Origin: an uncultured Rhodopila sp. | Lineage (GTDB): Bacteria > Pseudomonadota > Alphaproteobacteria > Acetobacterales > Acetobacteraceae | DNA length: 64,000 nt | Assembly: GCF_903915725.1 (NCBI RefSeq) | Contig: NZ_CAIWTY010000107.1 | Location: 1 to 64,000, forward strand | Direction: 5' to 3' | The notes under the pieces: model-generated | Told to the model about the DNA's origin: nothing | What the model saw: only the letters and a program-made list of their open reading frames with translations | Database searches by the model: none | Program-made: the position numbers and the translations under genes | Part shown: positions 6,849-17,624 of the stretch, in pieces | How the letters are laid out: every line of letters starts with the position of its first letter | Position numbering within the stretch: position 1 is the stretch's first letter

Positions 6849-9800
6849 TCACGCCCTAACTCCCAGTTCGCTCGCGGTGAAGCTCTCAGCGGCTGCCTCT
6901 TGATAAAGTGCATCAAGCGACGGCCCCAATGCCAGCAGGGCGGCAATGCGTTGGATCATCTGTCGTAGCCACCGCCGTTCGTCATCGTTCAACGGCCTGC
7001 TGTCGTTTCTGTCCGCTTGCCGATAGCCGAGCCACTTTTTGAGCACAGGGTAGCCGCCGAGCTGATAGAGCCATACCGCCTCGGGAACGTTGGCGAGATA
7101 AGTGGTGTCATTCAGGAAAAGGTCCCCTGTGCGTTCGCCCCAGGCGTCCGCCCATTCCGGACCCGGCCGTTCCTCCTCCAAGAATGGGCGTGGCTTCCAC
7201 TTCCCTTTGCCGCCGCCCCAGTAATTCACTGTTACTTTCAGGTCATTAGCGGTGACGTTCGAGCCATCTACGCGGCGGAGTTGCCCGATCTGCTTCGCGC
7301 GCTCGGGCGACAGAGCGGTAGCAATGACGTCCCGCGCATCTCGATTGGCGTCCAGCAGGCGGGTTACGTTCTCACCGGCATCCACCAATTTCTGTTGTAG
7401 CGCCGGGTTCTTCGGGATCGGTAGATGCGCCCAGTCGCTGGCGAGGGCGCTCTTGTGCTCGGTTTGGTAACTCGGTGCATGCAATATCGAAAAGGTGATG
7501 CGGAACAGCCTACCAACGAACGCCAGCGCGTCGTCTCCGCTTCGCTTGCCGGTTAGGCTGAGGTGGTCACGGAGCACGCGCCACGCCGGTTCGGCAATGT
7601 TGGCATCCCGATGAGCCATAAGATCATCGCTGACGGTCTCCCGCGGAAATGCTACCGATCCCCGCTCATGCACGTGAAGATTAATCAACGTCGTCGAAAA
7701 TAGCGGCCAAGCCTCCGAAACCTTGCGGGGTTCCGGAACGGTAACGAGCCATTCGTTGTGCTTTAAGTTCCGAAAGAATTCAGGCCGTGGTCTGTTTAGC
7801 CACTTATATTTCTCAACATAGTAAATGTGACGCTGATCTAATGGAAAGACAAGAAATGGAAGTATTAACTCGCTTTTGGGGTGTTTTTCCTCCGTTAAGG
7901 CGGTCCAAGCCTTCTCCGGATCATACCCCGCCTTCTCGTCAACAATTTCTGGCACGGCAACTGCAGCCGCGGCGAAAGTCTTCGCGGTGAAGTAACGCCG
8001 AAGCCGTTCCGCCAAAACAGACGCACTCACGTCAATTACGCCACCTTCCACCCCTCGATTGTGGTTTACGCCCTGGACCGCAACTGGAAATAATTCATCG
8101 AGAGCCGGCCAAGCTTCGAAACCGCCCTCGATCATTCTCGGAGCCAATCGCCAACGGTTCTCGATGCCAGGCTGAATGTCCTCATATACAGGGGCGACGT
8201 CGGGCGAACCTGACGTGCCCGTGGGGAGACTGGCGAGCAACCCCTGACGCTTCCGTGCCGCCGGACCCCAGAAGTCACGGTAGTAAACCTGCGTCGTTGC
8301 GGGCGGCGTCTTGGTCTCAACGCGCTTGATCCAGGTTACGATCGCCGTTCCGGGCTGGATACCGCGTGGGTCAGTCTCGGTGGTGAAGACGCTTTCATCC
8401 CGAGTTCCCGCGCCCGGCAGGCCCTTCGGGATGATTTTGCCGGTGCGGTATTTGTCTCCGTTCATGTTGTCGACCCAAACAGCATGGAAGTTCGACAACA
8501 GTGAACGCCGCATGAGCGGGTGCGACCGACCGGTGAGGTAGGAGGAGTTGGATATGTAGGAGACTACACCGTAGTCGGCCGCGACGCCGATCCGTTCTTC
8601 GGCAAGCCGTAAGAAACGGATATAAAGATCGTCGAGCAGTTGCTTGCGGACGCCAAACTCTTCGTAAAGGCCGCTGTTCCCGCTCTGTTTCATCAGCGGG
8701 CGCCCAAAACTGTCAATCTTAATCGCGCCGTCCTTCGTCTTTTGCTCAACGAGTTTAACGCCCTTGTAATGTGCTACGAGTTCGGCCTCCTCGGCCTGGG
8801 CCGCACCCGTAAATCGATCATACGGCGGATTGCCGAGGACGACGATAATGCGCGCGTCGCGCTTTATGTGTTGTGACGCATCGAATTCTTCCGCCATTTC
8901 CGGGAAGTTCAGCTTTACGTCGCCCGACTCGTGCCAACCCGACAGCGAATTCGTTAGAAATACGGCCAGACGTCTCTTCGGATCGGGCTTCGCCCCGAGC
9001 TGTTCGAGCAGGAGATACAGCTGAAGCTGAGCAATGGCGAAAGGCGCGGTTAGTATCTCAAAGCCGATCACGCGGTTCTGGAACGCAGTGGTCAGTTCGA
9101 GGCCGACTGCACCCCCGTCTCCCTCTGCTACCAGCTCTTCCGCTATGCAGCGCGCCGCCTCTAGCAAATAGGCCCCAGTCCCGCAACACGGGTCGAGGAC
9201 GATCACCTCGGGATCGGCAAGACCGCGAGGCCGTTTCAGCTCGGTCTGAAGGAGATGGTGGACGCGACGCACTTGATAGCGAACGATTTCGGGTGGCGTA
9301 TACCAGACGCCAAGTTCCTCCCGCAGCTTTGGATCAAAGGCTTCGAGAAAGGGTTCGTAGAAATAGGTGATGGCCGCAGTGGAGGTGTCGCCGTCAATAC
9401 TTGGAAATGTCATGCGCCCGCGGAAGAGCGGACGTTCAATCCGGTTTAGTGTCGCAACGGACCGAACCAGATGCGGCTCCAGGCCCAGGTGCTTCATCCT
9501 GGATGGATGGCGAATGTCATGCAGCAGGGCATCCAGGAAGGGAATCCGCAGGAAGGTATGCGCGTCGTCAAGGTCGAAGATGGCTCCGGGATCAGCCTCC
9601 TTGTCCCAGAGAATCCAAGCTGCAAAGAGAGCATAGATGACAGATTGCACTAGTGACGAACGGAAGAAGCGAGCTCCTTTTTCCTCATCGACGTCGAAAG
9701 CGAGCCCGAGCGCTTGGCGATAGTCGTCGAGCAACGGCTTGAGCGGCTTGAGGTCGTCGGGTAGGGCATCTTTGGCGTCGCGGGCCTGGCGCGCAAGAAT

Positions 9801-10385
9801 TTTTGCCAGGTCGGCTGGGGCACCGATACCGGCAAGATCCGTGACGGCGCGGGTAACGATGTCGACGAGGCCCGAAACTGCCTCGGCATCGACCTTGGGC
9901 TTCGTGCTGCCGCTAGTCGATGACCACAGGTCGACGATCTTGTCCAGCGAGCGCTGCTCCGGCGGTACTGGTGTCACGCCGTCCCGGACATAGCCATGCT
10001 TGCACGTGAGCAACCCGAGGCCGCGAACGTTGCAAACAAGGACCACGCCAGTTTGGGCAAGATAGCGCCCAATTTGGTCCTTCTGCTCGGTCGAGGTGGC
10101 GATGTCCTTGAGGGTGGTTCCGGCGCGCTTGACCTCGCCATAGACCCCGACGAAGAGCGCACCGTCGCCGAGCACGAAGTCGGGCATGTCATGGCTGCTA
10201 GCGCTCTTTTCGGAGGTGCCCGTCCGCACCTCAAAGGGCAATCGCTCGTGTCGGAGGACGGCGGTCAGTAACATACGAACGTCTGGATAGAACGTCGTCT
10301 CGGTCGAACTAGGAAGCGCATCGAGGGTCTTGGTGGCGGAACAGTATGTAGCGATGGCCTCGATAAGGGGAGGGGACAACTGCAA
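6849..10385 (-). CDS. Solitary restriction-modification fusion enzyme (N6-adenine methyltransferase with nuclease-like N-terminus)
   Basis: A 1178-residue protein. A PD-(D/E)xK-like nuclease pattern is visible near the N-terminus: P-D69-F followed by E84-V-K86. Helical linkers follow, then a class I adenine methyltransferase with D398-P-C-C-G-T-G for S-adenosylmethionine binding and the catalytic N519-P-P-Y522. The long C-terminal half resembles the target-recognition region of type ISP enzymes, but no helicase motifs are present, unlike full-length LlaGI/LlaBIII-type proteins. The layout therefore matches a type IIG-like restriction-modification enzyme that cuts and methylates. The first available start is a TTG at 10385 with poor ribosome-binding-site spacing, so the N-terminus is uncertain. 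No partner genes flank it. Confidence 0.82.
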   Translation of the reverse strand: MQLSPPLIEAIATYCSATKTLDALPSSTETTFYPDVRMLLTAVLRHERLPFEVRTGTSEKSASSHDMPDFVLGDGALFVGVYGEVKRAGTTLKDIATSTEQKDQIGRYLAQTGVVLVCNVRGLGLLTCKHGYVRDGVTPVPPEQRSLDKIVDLWSSTSGSTKPKVDAEAVSGLVDIVTRAVTDLAGIGAPADLAKILARQARDAKDALPDDLKPLKPLLDDYRQALGLAFDVDEEKGARFFRSSLVQSVIYALFAAWILWDKEADPGAIFDLDDAHTFLRIPFLDALLHDIRHPSRMKHLGLEPHLVRSVATLNRIERPLFRGRMTFPSIDGDTSTAAITYFYEPFLEAFDPKLREELGVWYTPPEIVRYQVRRVHHLLQTELKRPRGLADPEVIVLDPCCGTGAYLLEAARCIAEELVAEGDGGAVGLELTTAFQNRVIGFEILTAPFAIAQLQLYLLLEQLGAKPDPKRRLAVFLTNSLSGWHESGDVKLNFPEMAEEFDASQHIKRDARIIVVLGNPPYDRFTGAAQAEEAELVAHYKGVKLVEQKTKDGAIKIDSFGRPLMKQSGNSGLYEEFGVRKQLLDDLYIRFLRLAEERIGVAADYGVVSYISNSSYLTGRSHPLMRRSLLSNFHAVWVDNMNGDKYRTGKIIPKGLPGAGTRDESVFTTETDPRGIQPGTAIVTWIKRVETKTPPATTQVYYRDFWGPAARKRQGLLASLPTGTSGSPDVAPVYEDIQPGIENRWRLAPRMIEGGFEAWPALDELFPVAVQGVNHNRGVEGGVIDVSASVLAERLRRYFTAKTFAAAAVAVPEIVDEKAGYDPEKAWTALTEEKHPKSELILPFLVFPLDQRHIYYVEKYKWLNRPRPEFFRNLKHNEWLVTVPEPRKVSEAWPLFSTTLINLHVHERGSVAFPRETVSDDLMAHRDANIAEPAWRVLRDHLSLTGKRSGDDALAFVGRLFRITFSILHAPSYQTEHKSALASDWAHLPIPKNPALQQKLVDAGENVTRLLDANRDARDVIATALSPERAKQIGQLRRVDGSNVTANDLKVTVNYWGGGKGKWKPRPFLEEERPGPEWADAWGERTGDLFLNDTTYLANVPEAVWLYQLGGYPVLKKWLGYRQADRNDSRPLNDDERRWLRQMIQRIAALLALGPSLDALYQEAAAESFTASELGVRA

Positions 10386-10541
10386 ACCCTTCGACTCGAA
10401 AAATATATCCTGATCATAATAGCAACGAGACCGAGTCGGGTCGAGAGGCGTCTTCAGAAATCAGATCGGTTTCGCGCTATCTGCCTGGAAGACGACCGTC
10501 CAACCGGGCAGTTCCGACGATCGTGATGAAACCATCCCCCC

Positions 10542-12164
10542 TCAAACATGCAGCCCCGGCGCCTCATGCCCCGTCCGAGCCACATACTCCGTATACCCAC
10601 CGCCATACTGGTGCACCCCCTCCGGCGTCAGCTCCAACACCCTATTCGACAGTGCCGCCAGAAAATGCCGATCATGCGAAACAAACAGCATCGTGCCCTC
10701 GAAAGAAGACAACGCCCCGATCAGCATCTCCTTCGTCGCGATATCCAGATGGTTCGTCGGCTCATCCAGCACCAGAAAATTCGGCGGGTCATACAGCATC
10801 AGCGCCATCACCAGCCGAGCCTTCTCGCCCCCCGACAGCACCCGGCAGCGCTTGCCGATCTCATCGCCGGAGAACCCGAACGCCCCCGCCAGACTGCGTA
10901 ACGATCCCTGGCCGGCGTGCGGAAACGCACCCTCCAGCGTCTCGAACACCGTGCTCTCGCCATCCAGCAGATCCATCGCGTGCTGCGCGAAATACCCCAG
11001 CTTCACGCTGCCGCCGAGCACAACCGAGCCGGCATCCGGCTCCGTCGTGCCCGTCACCAGCTTCAGCAGAGTCGATTTCCCCGCCCCGTTCACCCCCAGC
11101 ACGCAGCAGCGCTCCCGCCGCCGCACCAGCAGGTCCAGCCCGTCATAGATCACCCGGCTGCCGTAGCGCTTATGCACCCCCCGCAGCCGCGCCACGTCGT
11201 CACCCGACCGCGGCGCCGGAGCAAAATCGAACGCCACCGACACGCGCCGCTTCGGCGGCTCGACCCGGTCGATCTTCTCCAGCTTCTTCACCCGGCTCTG
11301 CACCTGCGCCGCGTGCGAGGCGCGCGCCTTGAACTTTTCGATGAAGTTGATTTCCTTCGCCAGCATCGCCTGTTGCCGCTCGAACTGCGCCTGAAGCTGC
11401 TTTTCGTTCAGCGCGCGCTGCTGTTCGTAGAATTCGTAGTCGCCGGAGAACTCCGTCAAACACCCGCCATCGATCTCGATCACCTTGTTGATGACGCGGT
11501 TCATGAACTCCCGGTCGTGCGAGGTCATCACCAGCGCGCCGTCGAACCCGGCCAGGAACGTCTCCAGCCAGATCAGGCTTTCCAGGTCCAGATGGTTGCT
11601 CGGCTCGTCCAGCAGCATGACGCTCGGGTTCATCAGCAGGATGCGCGCCAGCGCCACGCGCATTTTCCAGCCGCCGGATAGAACCCCGACCTCGCCGTCC
11701 ATCATCTCCTGGCTGAAACCGAGGCCGTCCAGCACCTCCCGCGCCTTGCCCTCCAGCGCGTAGCCGCCGAGTTCCTCGAACCGCGCCTGCACATCCCCGA
11801 ACCGTTCGATAATCGCCTCAAGCTCATCCGCCCGTTCCGGATCGGCCATCGCGTGTTCCAGCTCAGCCAGTTCGGCCGCCACCACGCTGACCGCGCCGGC
11901 GCCATCCATCACTTCGGCGACGGCGCTGCGGCCCGCCATCTCGCCGACATCCTGGCTGAAGAAGCCGATGGTGGTGCCGCGATCGATCAGGATCTGGCCG
12001 CCGTCGGGTTCCTCCTGGCCGGTGATCATGCGGAACAGCGAGGTCTTGCCGGCGCCGTTGGGGCCGACGAGGCCGATCTTCTCGCCTTTCTGCAGCGCGG
12101 CGGATGCCTCGATGAAGATCAGGCGGCTGCCGTTCTGCTTGCTGATGGTGTCCAGGCGAATCAT
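10542..12164 (-). CDS. ABC-F family ATPase
   Basis: A 540-residue protein with two ATP-binding cassettes and no membrane segments. The first cassette has G-P-N-G-A-G-K-T (near residue 36) and V-L-S-G-G-W-K-M-R; the second has G-V-N-G-A-G-K-S and V-L-S-G-G-E-K-A-R-L. Both carry L-L-D-E-P-S/T-N-H-L-D-type Walker B motifs. The linker between them is long, charged and helical (about residues 235-300), as in ABC-F translation factors that act at the ribosome. The C-terminus (L-E-L-T-P-E-G-V-x-x-Y-x-G-G-Y-x-E-Y) resembles E. coli YbiT. A GAGGA ribosome-binding site precedes the ATG at 12164. Confidence 0.93.
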   Translation of the reverse strand: MIRLDTISKQNGSRLIFIEASAALQKGEKIGLVGPNGAGKTSLFRMITGQEEPDGGQILIDRGTTIGFFSQDVGEMAGRSAVAEVMDGAGAVSVVAAELAELEHAMADPERADELEAIIERFGDVQARFEELGGYALEGKAREVLDGLGFSQEMMDGEVGVLSGGWKMRVALARILLMNPSVMLLDEPSNHLDLESLIWLETFLAGFDGALVMTSHDREFMNRVINKVIEIDGGCLTEFSGDYEFYEQQRALNEKQLQAQFERQQAMLAKEINFIEKFKARASHAAQVQSRVKKLEKIDRVEPPKRRVSVAFDFAPAPRSGDDVARLRGVHKRYGSRVIYDGLDLLVRRRERCCVLGVNGAGKSTLLKLVTGTTEPDAGSVVLGGSVKLGYFAQHAMDLLDGESTVFETLEGAFPHAGQGSLRSLAGAFGFSGDEIGKRCRVLSGGEKARLVMALMLYDPPNFLVLDEPTNHLDIATKEMLIGALSSFEGTMLFVSHDRHFLAALSNRVLELTPEGVHQYGGGYTEYVARTGHEAPGLHV

Positions 12165-12235
12165 GGGTCCTCGGGGGCTGCGGCAGTTGCGGCGCGCTTA
12201 TACCCAACTCCCCGCGGGAATGAACCGGTTTGGTC

Positions 12236-13099
12236 TCAGCTCCGGCCGATGGTGTCGAGTTTCGCCAGCGCATCGGCGGCCAGCGTCAGCCCCGCCGCCG
12301 CCAAATTCTCCCGCAAATGCCCTACCGAGGACGTGCCCGGGATCAGCAGCACGTTCGGGGCGCGGCGCAGCAGCCAGGCCAGCGCCACCTGCATCGGGGT
12401 CGCGCCAAGCTCGGTCGCCACGTCGGACAGGACCGAAGACTGCAACGGGGTGAACCCGCCGAGCGGGAAGAACGGCACGTAGGCAATCCCCGCCGCCGCC
12501 AACCAATCGATCAGCTTGTCGTCCGCGCGCTGGGCAAGATTGTACTGGTTCTGCACGCAGACCACTTCGGCAATCCCCCGCGCCTGTGCGACCTGGGCCG
12601 ACGTGGCGTTGCTGATGCCGAGATGCCGGATCAGGCCCTGCCGCTGCAGCTCCGCCAGCGCGGTGAATGGCGCCTCGATCGAGCCTTCGGAGACACCGTG
12701 CCCCATGACCCGGAAGTTGACCACGTCCAGCATATCCAGGCCGAGGTTGCGCAGGTTGTCATGCACGGCCTGCTCCAGCTCCGCCGGTGCCCCCGCCTCG
12801 TTCCACGACCCGTCCGCGCCTCGTACCGCGCCGACCTTGGTGACGATCACCAGCTCATCGGGATACGGATGCAGCGCCTCCCGGATCAACATGTTGGTCA
12901 CGTGAGGCCCGTAGAAATCGCTGGTGTCGATATGGTCGACCCCACTCGCCACCGCCTCCCGCAGTACCGCCAGCGCCGCGGCGCGATCCTTCGGCGGGCC
13001 GAACACTCCGGGGCCGGCGAGCTGCATCGCGCCATAGCCCAGGCGGTTGACGCTGCGGCGGCCGAGCGCGAACGTGCCGGCGGCGGTGATGTCGGTCAT
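12236..13099 (-). CDS. Aldo/keto reductase, YdbC-like
   Basis: A 287-residue NADPH-dependent oxidoreductase of the aldo/keto reductase fold. Visible are the opening L-G-Y-G-A-M-Q-L, the active-site segment I-D-T-S-D-F-Y-G-P and the lysine strand V-I-V-T-K-V-G. The late cofactor region is L-L-I-P-G-T-S-S-V-G-H-L-R-E-N. At the position where the catalytic histidine normally lies (L-Y-Q-H) the sequence is V-V-N-F-R-V, as in the YdbC-like branch. The start at 13099 follows a GGGAG ribosome-binding site. It ends 72 bp from the ABC-F start on the same strand. The substrate is unknown. Confidence 0.9.
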   Translation of the reverse strand: MTDITAAGTFALGRRSVNRLGYGAMQLAGPGVFGPPKDRAAALAVLREAVASGVDHIDTSDFYGPHVTNMLIREALHPYPDELVIVTKVGAVRGADGSWNEAGAPAELEQAVHDNLRNLGLDMLDVVNFRVMGHGVSEGSIEAPFTALAELQRQGLIRHLGISNATSAQVAQARGIAEVVCVQNQYNLAQRADDKLIDWLAAAGIAYVPFFPLGGFTPLQSSVLSDVATELGATPMQVALAWLLRRAPNVLLIPGTSSVGHLRENLAAAGLTLAADALAKLDTIGRS

Positions 13100-13188
13100 G
13101 CGGAATCTCCCGGGCTGAACCACCGGCATATGGACACGATCCGGCCGCCCGATAACCCGCCGCCGGCATTCATGAACCGCCGATATAA

Positions 13189-14259
<1,071 letters not shown>

Positions 14260-14261
14260 TC

Positions 14262-14999
14262 ATGACACAACCCATCGAAGGCAAGGTCGTCGTCATCACC
14301 GGCGCCAGCAGCGGCCTCGGCGAGGCAACCGCGCGGCACCTCGCCGCACACGGCGCGAAGCTGACACTCGGCGCCCGGCGGCTCGATCGTCTCCAGGCGC
14401 TGGCGGAGGAACTCGGTGCGGGCACCACCGTCATCAAGACCGATGTAACCGACCGTGCGCAGGTGCGAAACCTCGTCGATAGCGCCGTCGCCGCGCATGG
14501 CCGGATCGACGTGATTCTCAACAACGCCGGCCTTATGCCGCACTCGTTACTTGAGCGCGGCAAGGTCGAGGATTGGGACCGCATGATCGACGTCAACCTG
14601 AAAGGCGTCCTTTATGGCATTGCCGCCGCGCTGCCGCACATGACGCGGCAAAAGAGCGGCCACATCATCAACGTCTCCTCGGTCGCCGGCCACAAAGTGC
14701 GCCCCGGCAGTGCGGTGTATGCCGCGACCAAGGCCGCGGTGCTGATGCTGTCAGAGGGGTTGCGGCAGGAGGTGAAGCCGTACGGCATTCGCACCACGGT
14801 CATCTCCCCGGGCGCGGTGGAGTCGGAACTGGCCGACAGCATCACGGACCCCGAGGTGGCCCGCGGCACGCGGCAATTCTACGAGCAGTATGCGATCCCG
14901 GCCGAGTCGTTCGCCCGGGTCGTCGCGTTCGCAATCAGCCAGCCGGCGGAGGTGGACATCAACGAGATCCTGTTCCGCCCGACAGCTCAGGAGATGTAA
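14262..14999 (+). CDS. Short-chain dehydrogenase/reductase
   Basis: A 245-residue classical SDR. It has the Rossmann motif T-G-A-S-S-G-L-G-E, the N-N-A-G strand, a catalytic serine in N-V-S-S-V-A-G and the Y-A-A-T-K motif, with a C-terminal sequence typical of the YdfG/serine dehydrogenase-like group. It follows the aldo/keto reductase with 2 bp between stop and start, and probably forms an operon with it for reduction of carbonyl compounds. The substrate cannot be read from the sequence. Confidence 0.93.
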   Translation: MTQPIEGKVVVITGASSGLGEATARHLAAHGAKLTLGARRLDRLQALAEELGAGTTVIKTDVTDRAQVRNLVDSAVAAHGRIDVILNNAGLMPHSLLERGKVEDWDRMIDVNLKGVLYGIAAALPHMTRQKSGHIINVSSVAGHKVRPGSAVYAATKAAVLMLSEGLRQEVKPYGIRTTVISPGAVESELADSITDPEVARGTRQFYEQYAIPAESFARVVAFAISQPAEVDINEILFRPTAQEM

Positions 15000-15001
15000 C
15001 T

Positions 15002-16909
15002 TCAGCTCGGTTCGGCTGCGGTCAACATTTTGCCGCTTGCCGGCGCCGGGCGCGCGAGCTCCTCCATCAGGATGCGCCGCACTTCCCGCACCGTCAGCGG
15101 GTTGGCCTGCGTCGAGTGGCCGGAGTGTTCGATCACCACTTCGGACTCCACCCCGTCGAGGTGGGCGCTCTTGTATTCCACCACGCCGTCGTTGCGCTCC
15201 TCCAGCGGCCCGTCCTGCAAGGTCGGGATGATCGAGTGCGCGTGGATCCCCGGCGCGACCGGAATCGCCCGCACCGCCTCCATCGCCGGGTTGCCGGGCG
15301 ACATGCCGGCGAGGCTGTTCAGCCGCAGACGGTCCCTGTCCAGCCGCAGCGCATCGCCGGCATTCGTCAGCACGTCCGCGGTCAGCGCGGCAACCTTCAA
15401 CGGCAGCGTCACCAGCTTCTGGAACAGCCCGACAATGGTCATCGTGGCGTGATAGCTGCCGCCGTGCGGGGTGGAGATGAACACCACCGTCTCAACGAAT
15501 GGCAGCGCGTGCACGAACAGCGACTCCCGCAGCACCGCCTTGGTCTCCGGCTTCAGGTTCAGCTCGTCCAGCGGCTTGGAGCTGACCGCGTCCCAGATCC
15601 GGTTGCCGGAGTTTATGGCGATGAACTTGGTCAACAATCCGCCCTGGCTATGCCCGATGACCACCATCCGCCCGAGCGCCGGATCCGCCGCCACGCCGCC
15701 CAGCGACTGCACCGCCTGCGTCAGCGTTGTTCGCAGGATATTGGCCGAAAGCGGGATCGGGTTGCCGGTATGGTAGGTGAACAGCCAGAACTCGAAATGG
15801 TCACGGATCTCCTTGTCTTCCAGCAGGTCGTTGATCATGTCCGCCCAGCGGAACGGGCTGGAGGCAGTGCCGTGCACCAGCACGACCGGAATGCGGCCCT
15901 GCCGGTGCGGCTCCAGCGCGAACAGGTGGTCGGTCTTGGCCGGGTCGCTGAGCTGGTTGTTCAGCAGGCCGCTGAGTTCGGTGTCCCAGATCCGGCCCTC
16001 GGTGGCGAACAGGGCGCGCACGGCGGTCTGGTCATATTCCAACGGCACGTCATACGCGCCGATGCGGATGCTGCTGGTGTCGTAGATCGAGTAGACCGCC
16101 AGTTGCGCGGTCAACTCCGTGCCCGCCAGTTGACGCCTCGGATCGGCCATCTGCAGCACGGCGGTCGTCGGCACGCGCAGGTGCTTCGGCAGGATCAGAC
16201 CCGTCGGCGGCCGCGACGCCGGAGCCAGTCCGGCGGCGAGCGGCGCGCCGAGGCCGTCACTGCGGTAGTCGTTCTGGAACCCCTTTACCTCGAGGTTCAT
16301 CGTCGGCACGAAGGACTGCATCCGTCGCCCGCCCGCGGTTGTCAGGCTGGCCTCGTCCACCGTCACGTTCAGCCAGCCGAACGGCAGTTCATACCGGCCG
16401 CTTTGCAGCGTGGCGGTGCCTTCGGTGCCGGCGCCGCTGAGCACCAGGGTCAGCGCCAGGTTGTAAAAATCGTTGGCATGCACGAACTGCGGGCTGTACG
16501 GACTCGGCCGATCGGCTGCGTCGGCGGGGAAGAGGACGGCGTAGGCGTAGAGGGCGGAGGCCAGCAGCATGGTCTTGGATTTCGCCCGGCGGCCTTCCTC
16601 GTAGTTCAGTTCCGCCAGGGCGTAGAGGTCGCGCCATTGCATCCCGTTGGCGATGGTCTGGGCGCGGAGTGCGTCGATGGCGGCGGCGGGATTGGCGTCG
16701 AAAGTGTCGAGCAGGGCGGCGCGGCGCAGGACGGTGCGGGTGGCCTCGCTGAGCTGGTCGCTGGAGAGGGCGGTGCGGTTGATTTCCTGGTAGGCGGTGC
16801 GGAGATCGACGCGGTTCACCTCCACCGGCGCGCCGCAGGCGGTCAGGAGGAGGACGAGGCCGAACAGCAGGCCGATGCGGCGGAGGATCGCGATGGTTGG
16901 GGGGCGCAT
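15002..16909 (-). CDS. Alpha/beta hydrolase lipoprotein
   Basis: About 635 residues. The ATG at 16909 gives a basic start, a hydrophobic stretch (I-G-L-L-F-G-L-V-L-L-L) and the lipobox L-T-A-C, so the protein is probably lipid-anchored. An uncharacterised 330-residue helical region precedes an alpha/beta hydrolase domain. That domain has V-V-L-V-H-G-T-A-S-S-P for the oxyanion hole, the nucleophile elbow G-H-S-Q-G-G and a late histidine in E-H-S-G-H-S-T. The fold suggests an esterase, lipase or acyl-hydrolase acting in the envelope. It converges with the SDR gene, with 2 bp between stops. Confidence 0.85.
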   Translation of the reverse strand: MRPPTIAILRRIGLLFGLVLLLTACGAPVEVNRVDLRTAYQEINRTALSSDQLSEATRTVLRRAALLDTFDANPAAAIDALRAQTIANGMQWRDLYALAELNYEEGRRAKSKTMLLASALYAYAVLFPADAADRPSPYSPQFVHANDFYNLALTLVLSGAGTEGTATLQSGRYELPFGWLNVTVDEASLTTAGGRRMQSFVPTMNLEVKGFQNDYRSDGLGAPLAAGLAPASRPPTGLILPKHLRVPTTAVLQMADPRRQLAGTELTAQLAVYSIYDTSSIRIGAYDVPLEYDQTAVRALFATEGRIWDTELSGLLNNQLSDPAKTDHLFALEPHRQGRIPVVLVHGTASSPFRWADMINDLLEDKEIRDHFEFWLFTYHTGNPIPLSANILRTTLTQAVQSLGGVAADPALGRMVVIGHSQGGLLTKFIAINSGNRIWDAVSSKPLDELNLKPETKAVLRESLFVHALPFVETVVFISTPHGGSYHATMTIVGLFQKLVTLPLKVAALTADVLTNAGDALRLDRDRLRLNSLAGMSPGNPAMEAVRAIPVAPGIHAHSIIPTLQDGPLEERNDGVVEYKSAHLDGVESEVVIEHSGHSTQANPLTVREVRRILMEELARPAPASGKMLTAAEPS

Positions 16910-17015
16910 GGCTCGCTGGCGTTTCGGGGCGGGGTTTTGGGACCGCATTGATCGGGCATTGGTGGTTCGGCGTAAAGTGACGCGTTGACGAAGTTAAAAC
17001 CGTCCCTCCAAAATC

Positions 17016-17042
17016 GTCATGGCCCGGCTTGTCCGGGCCACC
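17016..17042. repeat. REP-like intergenic palindrome (GTCATGG family)
   Basis: GTCAT is followed by a hairpin with arms GGCCCGG and CCGGGCC around CTTGT. It shares the GTCATGG start with other intergenic palindromes in this window (18060, 33687, 45019, 54745). Confidence 0.5.
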
Positions 17043-17122
17043 TATCGCCGCACCCGTTGCGAAAGGCGGAACGGACACACAAGGCCGTGACGGGGAAACC
17101 GTGACTTTGGCGCCGCCGCGCC

Positions 17123-17619
17123 CTACGGCCCACCGACCCCAGGCGTGACGCTCCAGATGTCCTTGAATGGATTATAGCGGCCGGGCAGCGGGAACGACGC
17201 GTGGATTTCGTCGAAATGCGCATGGTTGCCGGTCGCAACGGTGGCGCCTTCGGCTATGGCGATTGCCGCAAACGCCAGATCGGCCGGGGTTTTCGGCTTT
17301 TTCTGCTTTGGGTCTGAAGCGACGAAATTTCGTAAGCGCGGCGCCTCATGCATCCGAGCGAAAAGGCGGGCGCAGCGACACCGAGAGAGACAACCTGAAC
17401 GCCGCCCGCGGCAAGAAGACCGTCCAACCAGTGTTGTGTATTCGCGGCATATATCGGGTCCTGGCTCATCTGCCTTTTGATGCGGCATTGGATCTAGGCA
17501 ATCGTAATCACGGTCGTTGACAGATCGATGGCGGCGGTCGCCTGAAGCCATCGAAGGACCGCGGGATACTTCGTTTGCTTCCGCCGGCTGCTAAAGACGT
17601 CGGTGTCGAGAACGAACAT
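17123..17619 (-). pseudogene. PIN-domain (VapC-like) toxin pseudogene
   Basis: From the ATG at 17619 the frame reads M-F-V-L-D-T-D-V-F-S-S, a PIN-domain start with the first acidic residue. It continues to I-T-I-A, where a TAG at 17494-17496 replaces the usual E of A-E-I-Q. After the stop the frame continues (Q-D-P-I-Y-A-A-N-T-Q-H-W-L-D), then needs a frameshift near 17360-17375 to reach the PIN tail: K-T-P-A-D-L-A-F-A-A-I-A-I-A-E-G-A-T-V-A-T-G-N and N-P-F. PIN toxins are Mg-dependent RNases. This copy has at least two inactivating changes, yet its antitoxin upstream is intact. Confidence 0.85.
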
Positions 17620-17624
17620 GACGT

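Noticed and set aside
12236-13099. Idea that the aldo/keto reductase is inactive because the catalytic His is missing
   Set aside because: The same substitution region is typical of the YdbC-like branch, so it is not evidence of decay.
14573-16951. 792-codon plus-strand frame opposite the lipoprotein hydrolase
   Set aside because: It has a low-complexity R/H/Q-rich translation, covers the convergent SDR and hydrolase genes, and shows no motif. The real genes explain it.
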